DNA of 64,000 nt, from contig NC_033623.1 of the NCBI RefSeq assembly GCF_001540865.1, positions 15,230,955-15,294,954 on the forward strand, given 5' to 3'. Positions 1 to 10,420 of this stretch are shown here, piece after piece. A model generated the notes under the pieces. It was not told the DNA's origin, searched no databases, and saw only the letters and a program-made list of their open reading frames with translations. Source of the DNA: Ananas comosus. Lineage: Eukaryota > Streptophyta > Magnoliopsida > Poales > Bromeliaceae. The position numbers and the translations under genes are program-made. The number at the start of each line of letters is the position of its first letter. Position 1 is the first letter of the stretch.

Positions 1-243
1 ACTATAGCTATCATAGTACCAAGCCCATTTGTACTATTGATTGTCTGGCCGTTTTGATGAATAGATGTCGTTAGGATGATATAGTCCCGGGTTAAATTGA
101 TAGTGGTCCCCTAGGGTTGAGTAGGTGGTTGGTTTAATAGTATAATCTAATAGATGGAAATGATCAAAGGGTAGATTTAACGGTAGAAAACTCAATAGTA
201 CCAAGGACTTGGTACAATCGATAGTATAGTAGCCGGACTCTCT
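1..243. mobile_element. MITE family A, copy cut by the window start
   Basis: Shares CCCTAGGGTTGAGTAGGTGG, the following TTGGTT segment and the right end GTATAGTAGCCGGACTC with the copy at 59640-59879. It ends at a (TA)n tract. No coding capacity. Confidence 0.55.
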
Positions 244-1433
244 ATATATATATATATATATAAGTTGAAGGTGTTACGGCATTTACTTAATCTATTTATG
301 TCACCTCTCCTGGTTCTAATTTTGGTGTTTTATAAAACTTTTCTTTGCTTGTCCTTTCCTCCAATCATTATGTCGTATTCTAAGAAGGTCTAAATCCTAC
401 TTGAGCAACAAAGTCTGTGTTTTTTCTTTTTTTCAAATAAGAAAAAAGTTATGCCGCTTATCAAAAAAATGGAAAGAATCTATAAATCGACAAATCACCT
501 GTAGTTACTATGGCTTATCAACGGCTACATTGTTGAATAACAAGAAAACTCTCTGTTTCTAGGAGGGAAAGAAATAATTGAATTGGTCTTGCTTATGTGG
601 TAGTTAAGAGCCCAATATACTGATTATTATATAACATTAGCATAATTCTTTATTATCTCCATGGTGTAATGAGGCTTTTGACTTTTGACATTCCTAACCA
701 ACATAGTTGACTCTGACATAAACTGAGAAGACCCTGAGAATTGATCAGAAAAGGTTAATCATTTACTTAGGATGTTAAAAGTTTTATCCGCAGGTTGCGG
801 TTTCATCGTTAGGTTTATTAATCATTACATGTGTCATAATAGACCATATGTTAGGGAGATATAGAAAAAAAAAGGGTGGGGGGGAAGAATAGAACCAACC
901 TAAGAACCAAAGTTCTCAATTCTATGTAGGCATTAGAGGACTTAGTTAAATATTAAGCTAACAAAAGTGCTATCAAACTAGGGAACATTTTCTAAAAAGA
1001 GAAGGAATGATTAGATTTTTTTGCTTTGAATTTTTAAACATAGTGTGATTCCCTAGGCAGAGATTATCTGGATTTTCACAAAGCAACTGATTATTATCTG
1101 ATAGAACAGGGGCATAGTTGTCACAGAATATATAGTTATTTTCACTTAGTAATCCCACTTTATGTGCTATTCTTCGATACGAAAAGAATGATTTGAATAA
1201 GTAATTCGCTACATATATATACATTATTCTCGAATTTATCGGTAAGAAAAATGTCATGTAGAAGCCAACTAGAACTAGAGTTTACTATGCGAGTGTAATC
1301 TGATAGCCAACATTCAGAACAAGTTGACAGAGAAAATAATTCTATGTCAAACGTGTATAAACTTTGGTGGGTCCTTGCATATATTAATTCTATGTATATA
1401 ACGTAGTCCGAGAACCCATTTATAAGTCAAATG
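244..1433. other. Intergenic, nothing recognised
   Basis: AT-rich sequence with a short (TA)n at about 242-262 and an A-then-G homopolymer stretch near 865-884. No gene, RNA or complete repeat seen. Confidence 0.5.
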
Positions 1434-1611
1434 ATGGGAATTAGGGGTGGCGATTCAGCTCGCTGTTGGCGAGCCAGCTCGTGTTCGGCTCGAAAAAAGT
1501 TCGAAATCAAATTGCTCGTTTAGTAAAAGAGCTGAATTTTTCAGCTCATTTAATAAATGAGTCGAACATAAGGTGGGGTCAGCTCGCTCGTATTCTGCTC
1601 GATAACACCTC

Positions 1612-1613
<2 letters not shown>

Positions 1614-1660
<47 letters not shown>
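1614..1660. repeat. (TA)n microsatellite
   Basis: About 47 bases of alternating A and T, immediately before a family B MITE. The tyrosine/isoleucine-rich reading frame across it is an artefact of the repeat. Confidence 0.9.
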
Positions 1661-1663
<3 letters not shown>

Positions 1664-1858
1664 TTGAGCTATGATACTTTTACAAGCATCACCATCATGG
1701 TGCTATTAGGTTTTAAGCCATTGGATCTACTTTTTTATTATTAATAGTNCACCTACCACCACCTATCACCATCATCTCAACCTCACATCTCTCCATCCAA
1801 GGGCTAAAAACACACAAGTATCACCCCCATGATACTTTTACAAGTATTCTAGCCCTAC
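1661..1858. mobile_element. MITE family B, copy 1
   Basis: Begins GAGTTGAGCTATGATAC at a (TA)n tract and ends GTATTCTAGCCCTAC at another. The interior has CCACCTACCACCACC-like and CATCTCAACC segments shared with copies at 35800, 36015 and 59397. It contains one N at 1749. Confidence 0.6.
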
Positions 1859-1880
1859 TATATATATATATATATATATA

Positions 1881-2099
1881 TAGAACTAGGCTAATATACT
1901 ATTAATAGTACTAAGTTATTGGTGCTACCAAGTTTTTGACTATAGATGGAGAGATGTGAGGTTGAGATGATGGTGGTAGGTGGTGGTAGGTGGAATAGTG
2001 TTTAATCCAAGGGCTATTAATAATCAAAAAGTAGATCCAATGGCTTAAAACCTAATAGCACCATGATGGTGATACTTGTAAAAGTATCATAGCTCAACT
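1881..2099. mobile_element. Chimeric MITE: family A end joined to family B body
   Basis: The first 65 bases (AGAACTAGGCTAATATAC ... GGTGCTACCAAG) match the left end of family A copies such as 59640. From about 1946 the sequence is family B in reverse (GAGATGTGAGGTTGAGATG ... ATAGCTCAACTC). Confidence 0.55.
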
Positions 2100-3021
2100 C
2101 TATATATATATATTTTTTTTATTTTTTAAAAAATAAAAATATAAAGTCGAGCTCAATTATAAAAAAAATTATTTATACGTAAAGTTTCAACCATTTGATC
2201 AAAATCTAATGAGTAAGATTTTATAAATTCTAGTCCTTTTAACTTATTGTTCGTTGGCCAGCTCGTGAGCCAGTATGAGTTGAATTTTTCGGTTCGATAC
2301 TTTAACGAGCCAATTCGTGTTCAGCACGAGCCGGCCCCAGCTCGCTTGTGTTCAGCTCGTTAACACCCCTAATGGGAATTATTGAATTGTTCAGAAAAAC
2401 CCTAGGTGCCATCTAGTCCAAAAAAAAAATTTGTTTTGAAATTTTGTCACTAGAATTTCCCCAGTCACATTCATTTGGCTGCTTCAGTTTATTTTTCTAT
2501 ACTCTCATTAACTAGTACTATTAACTGTATACCTGCTCCACATTGGACAGTCCGAAGAATATAGTGATCTTTGAAAAGGACTGTGCATCTGATCTTTCTC
2601 TGATTTATACCTGAACTAACCACTGCCTATATTTTCTTTTTTTTTTTTCCTTATTAATTTTAATCTGAACCTGGTTACGACTTTTTCTTCCTTATTTCAG
2701 AATGCATAATACTAATAATTGTCTATTACATAATTTTAGAGAGATTAAAGAAAAGAGTTAAATTTCCGTACGATTCTTATTCTTGGTTGACTGGTCGGAA
2801 GCATATTCGATCGGATATTTGAAATACTATGGTATGTTCAAACTACCTAGTACCTCAACCCTATTGTTTTCAAGTTTTTATTTTATGAATTAAGACAAAT
2901 CAGTCTCGCTTTCGTCGACTTAATATTCACATTCGTTGCCTTAATCAGAAACTTATGTATATACTAATACTAATTAATGCCTAGGTAAGAATAAATATAG
3001 CAATTAAATGTGGTTTTCAAA

Positions 3022-3178
3022 ACCGACCGGCCCTAAAGCAAGTAGCAAAGGGCTTGATGGTTGGTACCCGAGACCCAAGTTCGAATCCTAGTTGATTCAC
3101 ATTTCAAACTAAGTTTATTTCTAAATAAAATAAACGAAGCAGGTAGCGTGCTGTCTATCTCTCAAAAAAAAAAAAAAA
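3022..3178 (+). mobile_element. tRNA-derived SINE, copy 1
   Basis: Has an A-box-like TAGCAAAGGGCTTGATGG, a B-box AGTTCGAATCC, a shared 3' part (GTTTATTTCTAAATAAAA) and a poly(A) tail. Flanked by a near-perfect 14-base duplication: ATGTGGTTTTCAAA (3008-3021) and ATATGGTTTTCAAA (3179-3192). Confidence 0.75.
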
Positions 3179-4065
3179 ATATGGTTTTCAAAGTTGGTAT
3201 CTGTTTCTTAATATCCATATTTTGTCATTGATATTCAGAAAATAAAAGCCGAATCCCACTCGAAATTCCAATCATTTTCAAAGTTTTATGACCTAATGAA
3301 ATCAGTAAACAGCCTAATAATTGCATTCTTCTATTTATCATATTCTAGGTAATGGAGACTTGGAAATAGGAAATAACTATTATGAGTGAAGTTTTATTTT
3401 TGGAATTGGTCCCTTTATCACTACCTAATATCATTGATGTAGGGCTGTTGATCGTTTGAATTTTGATCTTTTCGATTTCAAATTTTGACTCTGCTTCCAT
3501 TAGGGAGAGATATACGGTGAGTTGTCGACACTCGACAACATCACATGGCTTAACTAATCTATAAGACACGGTACGGTTTTCGTCTGTAATGGACTAAGGG
3601 GCTGTTGAATTTATTTTTGCATTTGCTTGGCTATGAGATGCATGCATTGCTTGGTCTCTTACGAAAAGAGGCCTAAACCTATAATAAAAAAAAATAAAAT
3701 AAAAAGGATAATAGAGTAGCAAATGGACTTATTGAAGGAGTTTGTGGACGTGTAGGATGTAGGATTAATTTCTAAACTATCACTCGAGTTTCATTTTGAT
3801 CTCTAAATGTTGGTTTATTGCATTAGAATGGTTCTATGTTTTAATGTGTTGTACTTGTTACCACATTAATAGTTATCTATATATGTAATAAACTAACCTG
3901 GAGAGATAAGAGGTCTCGTATGGGACGTAGCGAGTCGTTGTTTCTAAGCCCCCATTAATCACAATTTATAGAACTGAGATTTGAAGTTTCTACAAATTAA
4001 TAGAAGTTGAGGAACTAATATAGAACTAGTGCAATTGCTTGGGAACCAATGATGCAATGTATCCT

Positions 4066-4225
4066 ACCGACCATCTCTAGAGCAAGCGGCAAAGGGTTTG
4101 GTGGTTAGTATCTGAGACCCAAGTTCGAATCCTAGTTGATTCACATTTCCAGCTAAGTTTATTTCTAAATGAAATAAACGAAACGGGTAGCGTGCTACCT
4201 ATCTCTCAAAAAAATAAAAAATAAA
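4066..4225 (+). mobile_element. tRNA-derived SINE, copy 2, with a perfect 18-base target duplication
   Basis: Same structure as the copy at 3022: A-box GGCAAAGGGTTTGGTGG, B-box AGTTCGAATCC, an A-rich tail. Flanked by identical AATGATGCAATGTATCCT at 4048-4065 and 4226-4243, so it arrived by L1-type target-primed reverse transcription and quite recently. Confidence 0.8.
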
Positions 4226-4739
4226 AATGATGCAATGTATCCTGAATAAAACTATTCTTTACAAGGGAACAATAAGTAATAAACTTGTACCAGCTAGCTA
4301 GCTAGCTCACTGCTACGTACTTTGTGCGTATATAAGACTCCAAAAAGCCCCTAATTTCTCTTGAATTATTCTTCTCCGTACAATGCACGTAGTCATAAAA
4401 TAGAGTGTGTTGAGTGCTGCTATTGCATATATTATCCTCTTCGAGTGATCTCATTTCGGATTTTTTGTTCCATTTTTTAAATGAGAAACTTGGTTTTGAC
4501 TACTTCAATGGTGATTGAAAGTTTCAGTAGAATTATATTAATTTGTTTCTCTCTGTCCCCATAACAGAATTCATTAACTGCTTGTGTTATAACTTACTCA
4601 AATTTACAATTAGAACGGTCGGCATCCGGACCTAATCCAGACATATATATATATATATCCTCTACGTGCCTTTAACTTCTTCAAATCATAGACCAAGTAC
4701 AGTCATATATCCTTCACTTAGTAAAATAATCATGCAGAT

Positions 4740-4786
<47 letters not shown>

Positions 4787-6296
4787 CAGACAATCACGGC
4801 TTTGATGTTCATAATAATACTTTTTAACTTGTTATTATGAGGATACATGACATGCGGTTCGGAGAGGAAGCAATAAATAATCTGTCATTGACTTGTTCTC
4901 AGGTGGTGTAATAATCACCTGTGGAGATATGGAGATATTCATAATAGTACTTGTTTGCTTGTAATGAGGGTCCTTAACATGCAGTTGGGGACAGGAAGCA
5001 ATAAATAATCATCTCTCATCGCGACTTGATCACGGGTGGTGTTTCTATTTGAAATTAACCTGTTAATTAATCGTCATGTTATAGGAGGTTGCTTAATTGT
5101 TGTGTGTATGTATGCATTTGTTTATTAGCGCATCTAACGCCACATTAAGCGGAAGCACCGACTCGATCAGCTGAAGACCGAGTCATTCGTTGTGTGTATT
5201 TTAGAGCTTCTACTTCCGCTGCAGAGAGAAGCTTATTAACATCGCTATTCAAACAACGGCTCATCAAACAACGAAAGAGCAACTCATCACTATGACATTT
5301 CTTTAGTGGTCTTGCGAGCTCTATTGCATTACAAATTAATGGTGGTAATTTTAGAAATAAATGTTAGTAAACGAGGATAATGCTGCATGTATAGATTTGA
5401 TCCTTTCTGGACCTCCTAGTACTAATTAGAAGTGCATGCATAGTTTGAAGTAGCTAGTCATCGATCCCTGATACACAATACTTCTTAGGGCATCTAAGAA
5501 ACCCTACATGCAGGTCAAATTGGGGTATTCATCAATCTCATAAGATGGAATATTAATGCATGCATGTCTCTTGCAACTAGCTTTATATATGTCATAAATT
5601 GGAGATATATTTGAGTTACATTGACACACATCTTATACAGTTATACTCAAAGTTAATTACTAGCCTTCGAAATGCTTAGCTATATGTTTGTCACTTGCCC
5701 ATTATGTCCTGGTTAGGAATAATACATATCAAAATCTGAACTGAGTGGTTGAAGCTACCCCTGTTAATTTATTGTGAATATAGGGATCAATTAATCTTAT
5801 CTAAATAATAAATAAGACATTATACATCCTTTTCATATAGATAAATACTTGGCACTACGTGCATTGAAGTTGCCTAGTTGGTTGCTTTCACTTTTCACTT
5901 ATCGCTGAATTCATGTATATCTTTGTATTGCACATACATTGCAAGCGTAATAGTAAAAATTTTTTTTTTTGTATAAATAGCTACCTTGAAAAATAGAAAA
6001 AGAGTAAATATTTAGAAAGTAAAAATTACATCATTGAGATTTACACAAACCGCGGGATAACAGGCTTTATACAGTCAAACAAATTAAACCAGTCTCTTCA
6101 ACTCGAATTCTGCTCCTATCTACTACTTTGAATGACAAATCTATCTCGCGGTAGAAATAAGCGCTATGTAGCGTTACTACAATAATAACTACAAATTAAT
6201 TAAAAAATAATATAAAAATTAATTAAAAATTTAACGGTTTGGTCCTTGCTGTTTGTTTGTCCAGTACTATCACTCTATTATATATGTGGCAGTTTT

Positions 6297-6499
6297 AGCA
6301 CGAAACACTTGGTGCTACCAAGTTTTCTGCCGTTAGATCTACCATTTTGACCATTTTCATCCGTTAGATCATACTATTCAACCAACCACCCACTCAACCC
6401 TAGAGGGCCCACATCATCCTAATCGCACATCTCTTAATCCAATGGCCAAAAACTTGGTAGCACCAATAACTTGGTGCTATTAATAGTATATTAGCCTAG

Positions 6500-6502
<3 letters not shown>
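6297..6502. mobile_element. MITE family A, reverse-oriented copy
   Basis: Reads the complement of the 59640 copy: GGTGCTACCAAGTTTTCTGC, then ACCACCCACTCAACCCTAG, ending TAGCCTAGTTC at a 69-base (TA)n run (6503-6571). Confidence 0.6.

Positions 6503-6571
<69 letters not shown>
6503..6571. repeat. (TA)n microsatellite
   Basis: 69 bases of TA next to the right end of a family A MITE. Similar runs lie at 4741-4782, 25025-25072, 36823-36879, 38195-38228 and 57462-57520. Confidence 0.9.
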
Positions 6572-6574
<3 letters not shown>

Positions 6575-6844
6575 TCAATTTGTACAAACCAAAATAGGAT
6601 AAAAATGCCTTATAATTGTACTAATCTACTTCTATTATTGCTAGCTCTCTTTGACTTTAGCAATTTCGATTATGAGCTAAAAATGGAACAATATTATAGG
6701 AAAATGCCAGCCTCAATTCGAGAACTAGTAAAATGCTGTAAAATTGAGATACAACACCCTCTAATTACTTAAATTTGAGGGACCTAGGCATGCTGTTACA
6801 TGACATCACTGTTTTAACCGATGATGATCCAGAGAGACTCTATA

Positions 6845-7203
6845 CAATAATTATTAGAGAAAAGGAGTGGTTTCATACTTTTTTTTTTTAATTTTTTTTA
6901 TTTTAGTATCCCGTGATTTAAAGTATATCAATATAGTATTTTATAGTTTTATTTTTTATTTTTATTATCTTTATAAATTTTTTCCGTTAAATTAGTGACA
7001 GAGTTAAAACTGAAATATATTAAAGTGAATATTCGATAAATTTAAGTGAGGTATATATATGAAGTTTTTTAATGTATAATTTAACAAAATATTAACAGAG
7101 GAGCTGAAGAAAATGAAACCATATGGTATTAAATTGATACACTTTAAACCACATGATACTAACGTGAGAAAGTACGAAACCACAAGACTAGTATTTGAAG
7201 TTT
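6845..7203. repeat. MULE-like palindromic repeat, copy 1
   Basis: Ends GTATTTGAAGTTT, the complement of the AAACTTCAAATAC end seen at 49799. The interior has TAGTGACAGAGTTAAAACTG and TAATTTAACAAAATATTAAC, shared with the copies at 28070 and 49799. Confidence 0.45.
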
Positions 7204-7375
7204 ACCCTAATTATTATTCACATATATGTATATATATACACTCAAAATTAACCAATTTCAACCTCTGACACTAATTAACCATTCATGAACCATCAACACT
7301 GGTAACTTCAAACTAAACAACTGTACACACATTACAAACACACAGTATATTCTCCTATTGAATACTGTAAGATTC

Positions 7376-7463
7376 ACCGACCGTCCCTAGAGCAAGTGGC
7401 AAAGCACTTGATGATTGGTACTCGAGGTCCCAAGTTCGAATTCTAATTGATTCACATTTCTAN
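7376..7463 (+). mobile_element. tRNA-derived SINE, 3'-truncated copy
   Basis: Contains the head, A-box (TGGCAAAGCACTTGATG) and B-box (AGTTCGAATTC), then stops after TTGATTCACATTTC without a tail. The duplication ACTGTAAGATTC / ACTGTAAGATCC flanks it (7364-7375, 7464-7475). An N lies at the 3' junction (7463). Confidence 0.6.
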
Positions 7464-7650
7464 ACTGTAAGATCCATGACTAGTAGTTGTATTATATGGA
7501 AAAGAACGAACGAATCTCATCTTGTCCATATTGCATATATGTATAGATATATGCCTACGACTACAAATTCATCTTCCTCTTTTATATATGTTACAAACTT
7601 TTTCGTTGCTTGTAAGGTTGTAAAAGTTTGGGAGCGTCGTGGATGATCGA

Positions 7651-8547
7651 TCAGATGACGGTGAGCTGCGGGAACCCGAGCGACGGATGGGGAGACAACG
7701 GCGAGAGCGGCGGCAGGTTGAATGCACTTTTGACGTCCGGGGCGTCCCAGTCCCAGACGCTCGTCCAGTTCGACGGCGTTAGCGGGCCGAGTAACGGAAT
7801 ATTCGGCTGCAGGGCCCCTCCTTCCTCCTCCGTCTCCGGCGACCGCTCCTTCTTGATCGGCCGCACCTCCACCACCTCCACCTCCACCTCGTCGTCGTCG
7901 TCGTCGTCGTCGCGCTTCCGCTTATGTTGCGGAGGAGGAGGAGGAGGAGGGGGGAGGGGGAGGGGGAGGGAGGGGGCGGAGGAGGTGCCGATCTCGTTGG
8001 GGAAGTTGAGGATGGCCTTGCAGCCGCGCATCTTGAAGGCGGCGCGGTCGTAGGCGCGGGCGGCCTCGACGGCGGTGTCGAAGGTGCCCAGCCAAACCCT
8101 AGACCCGCGCCGGTTCGGGTCGCGGATCTCCGCCGCGAACTTGCCCCACGGCCGCTGCCGCACGCCGCGGTACCTCCGCCCGTCGTCCCTCTCCGCCGCG
8201 GCGGAGGGGGGAGGAGGAGGAGGAGGGGGGCTCCAGTCGATGCTGTGGATCGGGGGGAGGGAGATGGTGAGGGAGCGGCGGCGATCGGAGGATGAGGAGG
8301 AGGAAGGGGAGTGGTCGTCGCCGCCGAAGCGGATCATGGAGACGGAGGGTTCGGGGCCGATCCGGTAGGGTTTGGTGAGGTCGAGGTATGCGGAGCGCCG
8401 CGGCTGAGGATGCTGAGGAGGAGGGGCCGCGGCTGCGGCGAGGGGGTCGAACTGGGCGAGGAGGACGTCGAGGGACGAGGAGGAGTCGCCGAGGAGGTGC
8501 TCTCGGATGAGGTCGAGGGCGGAGGCTTCGTCCCCAACAAACGCCAT
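7651..8547 (-). CDS. AP2/ERF transcription factor, subfamily IXb (ERF5/ERF6/ERF104-like)
   Basis: Single-exon nuclear DNA-binding protein of 298 residues. One AP2/ERF domain lies at about residues 125-183. It contains [18 protein letters not shown], with the Ala and Asp at ERF positions 14 and 19 that separate ERFs from DREBs, so GCC-box binding is expected. The N-terminus has a short [10 protein letters not shown] helix. The middle has Pro, Ser and Asp runs and a basic patch HKRKR (208-212) that may act as a nuclear signal. The C-terminus carries LTPSNW and the ending [17 protein letters not shown]. Its two SP sites, S282 and S285, have the spacing of the MPK3/MPK6 sites reported in Arabidopsis ERF6. 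These features place it in subfamily IXb, ethylene and defence regulators. The start is the first in-frame ATG, about 115 bases downstream of a TATA box. Which paralogue it matches is not certain. Confidence 0.95.
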   Translation of the reverse strand: MAFVGDEASALDLIREHLLGDSSSSLDVLLAQFDPLAAAAAPPPQHPQPRRSAYLDLTKPYRIGPEPSVSMIRFGGDDHSPSSSSSSDRRRSLTISLPPIHSIDWSPPPPPPPPSAAAERDDGRRYRGVRQRPWGKFAAEIRDPNRRGSRVWLGTFDTAVEAARAYDRAAFKMRGCKAILNFPNEIGTSSAPSLPLPLPPPPPPPPQHKRKRDDDDDDDEVEVEVVEVRPIKKERSPETEEEGGALQPNIPLLGPLTPSNWTSVWDWDAPDVKSAFNLPPLSPLSPHPSLGFPQLTVI

Positions 8548-8660
8548 TAGAGAGCAAGAACCCTAGAGAGAGAGAGAGAGGATTCGATCTATTCGAAGAG
8601 AGGGTTTTGGAACTCGGAAAAGAGTAGAGTTTCGTCCCTTTTGAGTTGGGGGGCCTCGCT

Positions 8661-8668
8661 TATTTATA
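8661..8668 (-). promoter_or_regulatory. TATA box of the ERF IXb gene
   Basis: The minus strand reads TATAAATA here, 114 bases upstream of the ATG. Transcription would start near 8630, leaving a leader of roughly 85 bases that contains a GA-rich stretch (about 8561-8581). Position and match are good; function is inferred. Confidence 0.7.
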
Positions 8669-8835
8669 GAACTTTTTACAGCCCACACTCAACAGAGCAT
8701 GACGTGGCAGAGTTTGAAAACAAAAAAAAAAGAAGAAGCCGTACAAATGTTCCGTGATCCTGGTTCATGTTCGACATTGCTTCATCTGTTCTCGACTTCT
8801 TTATACGGGAATAGAGTATTACGAACGGTAAAAAC

Positions 8836-8841
8836 CACGTG
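8836..8841. promoter_or_regulatory. G-box (CACGTG) upstream of the ERF IXb gene
   Basis: A palindromic CACGTG lies about 290 bases upstream of the ATG. A TGACGTGG element, a G-box/C-box hybrid, lies nearer the TATA box at about 8699-8706. Such sites bind bZIP or bHLH factors; no direct evidence of use here. Confidence 0.4.
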
Positions 8842-8869
8842 ATAAAATAATATTTTATTTATTTTTATT

Positions 8870-9620
8870 AAGGATAATATATTATATAGATTGCGAAAAT
8901 GCTCTTTACGGTATGGATTTGGAAAAAGGAAATTCGAGAAAAGATCAGATCTGGTCCAGGCTAAGATTTAATAAAAGTTCAAGTAGATGTGGGCCCCGCA
9001 ATGATTTAATAAGTTCACACAAGTGGGAGTGGAGACGTGGGGCGAGAAAGGGAGGCGGGTTCCGGGAAGGGGTTGGCGAATGGCGAGAGCCCGTATTGCT
9101 ACGTCTTCGTGGGTCCCACAAGATGGGCTCCTCGATTCTCTCACCGCAAGTGGACGTAACGTAATGGGCCAGGTTCATTTATCCTCCTTGTCGCGTACCC
9201 GCGAAATTAAAGGGATGAGATTTACTTACAAGCAAGTGGAAACCTTGGAAAGCGAGGAGGAGGAGGAGGAGGAAGGGAGGAGGAGGAGGAAGGGAGGAGG
9301 TGGGTTCCGGATCCGAGTCGAATTCGCAAGTTAGGGTCCGAAGAAGGTTCGTGTACAACGAACCTGTCGTGCTCGTGCCATAAAGAGAAAGGGCACGGAA
9401 GGGAAGCTGGGCCCATTATTATTAATTAATTAATTAATTATTAATTAGCCAGATTTTATCATGATGATGATGATTGATGATGTCGGCATCACGGGGGCTA
9501 AAACCAGCCTTTTGGGTGCCGACGTGGCATATCGAGTAGGTTGACTTATTGTTTTTAAAACTCACGGGAATTGAAAATTTTATTTTACCCACCAAATCTA
9601 ATGCCGTGGGCTAAATACCT
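8870..9620. other. Upstream region of the ERF IXb gene, GC-richer, no gene recognised
   Basis: Contains a (GGA)n stretch near 9256-9300 and a TTAA/TAAT repeat at about 9419-9447. Open frames here match no protein I know and look compositional. Confidence 0.4.
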
Positions 9621-9621
9621 A

Positions 9622-10420
9622 TGGCCATGTTGGGTAATAGGATAATTTTTTTTAGGGTTAAATTTTTTTATTCCTAGAATATTGAGATATTCTAAAATAG
9701 AGAGGAATGAAAGTAATTTTTTATTTGGCAAAATTTTTATTTATTCTCTGCAATAGACAAAATAATATTTAGTAACTTTCTTGGAAAAAAAGAAGAATAA
9801 TTAGTAAAGTTGGTTGAAATATTTTAAAATACCAAGTTTGCCTTTATATATACAGTGAATTTTTTTTCTTTGTATAATACATATACAATGCTTGATAAAT
9901 TTGAATATTATTTTTTCAAATATAATTACAATGCAAAAATTATAATTAAGAATAATAATTTTTTTGTGCAGAGCAGTGCAATATGCAATAAGATAATTTT
10001 AAATTAATTTATACAATTAGAAATCTATAATAACCAATAATATATGCAATAGTAACTAATTTATTTGACTGCCAATAAATTTACATAGTTAAACAAAAAT
10101 CCTAATATAAATCTTAATACATTGGACAAACCAAATCTCTATATATTTGGCATTGGAAAAAGAGAAGATATGATAAGTGGGTAAAGTGGCGCGGTTTTCA
10201 AGGCAACCAAAAAAGAAGGCCATGCTGCCCCTCGGGTTCCAGGAATAAACCTTATTCCATGGTTGGGAAAGAATTAAATTAACGGATTATTCCAGTGAGA
10301 ATTGGAATAACCCGTTTTGACCGGTATAAATTATTTCGGTACTTTTTTTTTCGATTGGCAGAATAACGAGAATAAATTTGATTATTCTGTAGTTATTCCG
10401 TTACGTACCAAACGGAGCCA
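9622..10420. mobile_element. Possible TIR element, about 0.8 kb
   Basis: The left end TGGCCATGTTGGGTAATAGG roughly matches the complement of the right end (CGTTACGTACCAAACGGAGC). The interior is AT-rich without coding sequence. No clear target duplication; limits are tentative. Confidence 0.3.

Larger units (their letters stand above)
1442..2371. mobile_element. hAT-like non-autonomous element with nested MITEs
   Basis: The ends read TAGGGGTGGC and ...AACACCCCTA. Both sides carry the same 8-base duplication ATGGGAAT (1434-1441 and 2372-2379), the hAT hallmark. The end regions are rich in degenerate CTCG/CGAG and GAGCTG/CAGCTC words. No transposase is seen. The centre is filled by (TA)n and two younger MITE copies (1661-1858 and 1881-2099). 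Confidence 0.75.
2380..6296. other. Intergenic, SINEs and simple repeats only
   Basis: Apart from the two SINE copies (3022, 4066) and (TA)n at 4741-4782, I see only AT-rich sequence with scattered TGCATGCA words (for example near 5551-5565). No coding signal. Confidence 0.5.

Noticed and set aside
1466..1744. 92-codon frame with alternating Ile-Tyr
   Set aside because: Created by a (TA)n tract inside a hAT-like element.
3040..3095. tRNA gene suggested by A-box and B-box words (also near 4083 and 7392)
   Set aside because: No cloverleaf could be made; the boxes recur with a poly(A) tail and target duplications, so these are SINEs.
7628..8557. Several plus- and minus-strand frames across the ERF IXb gene
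   Set aside because: GC-rich shadows; only the 298-residue minus frame has an AP2 domain.
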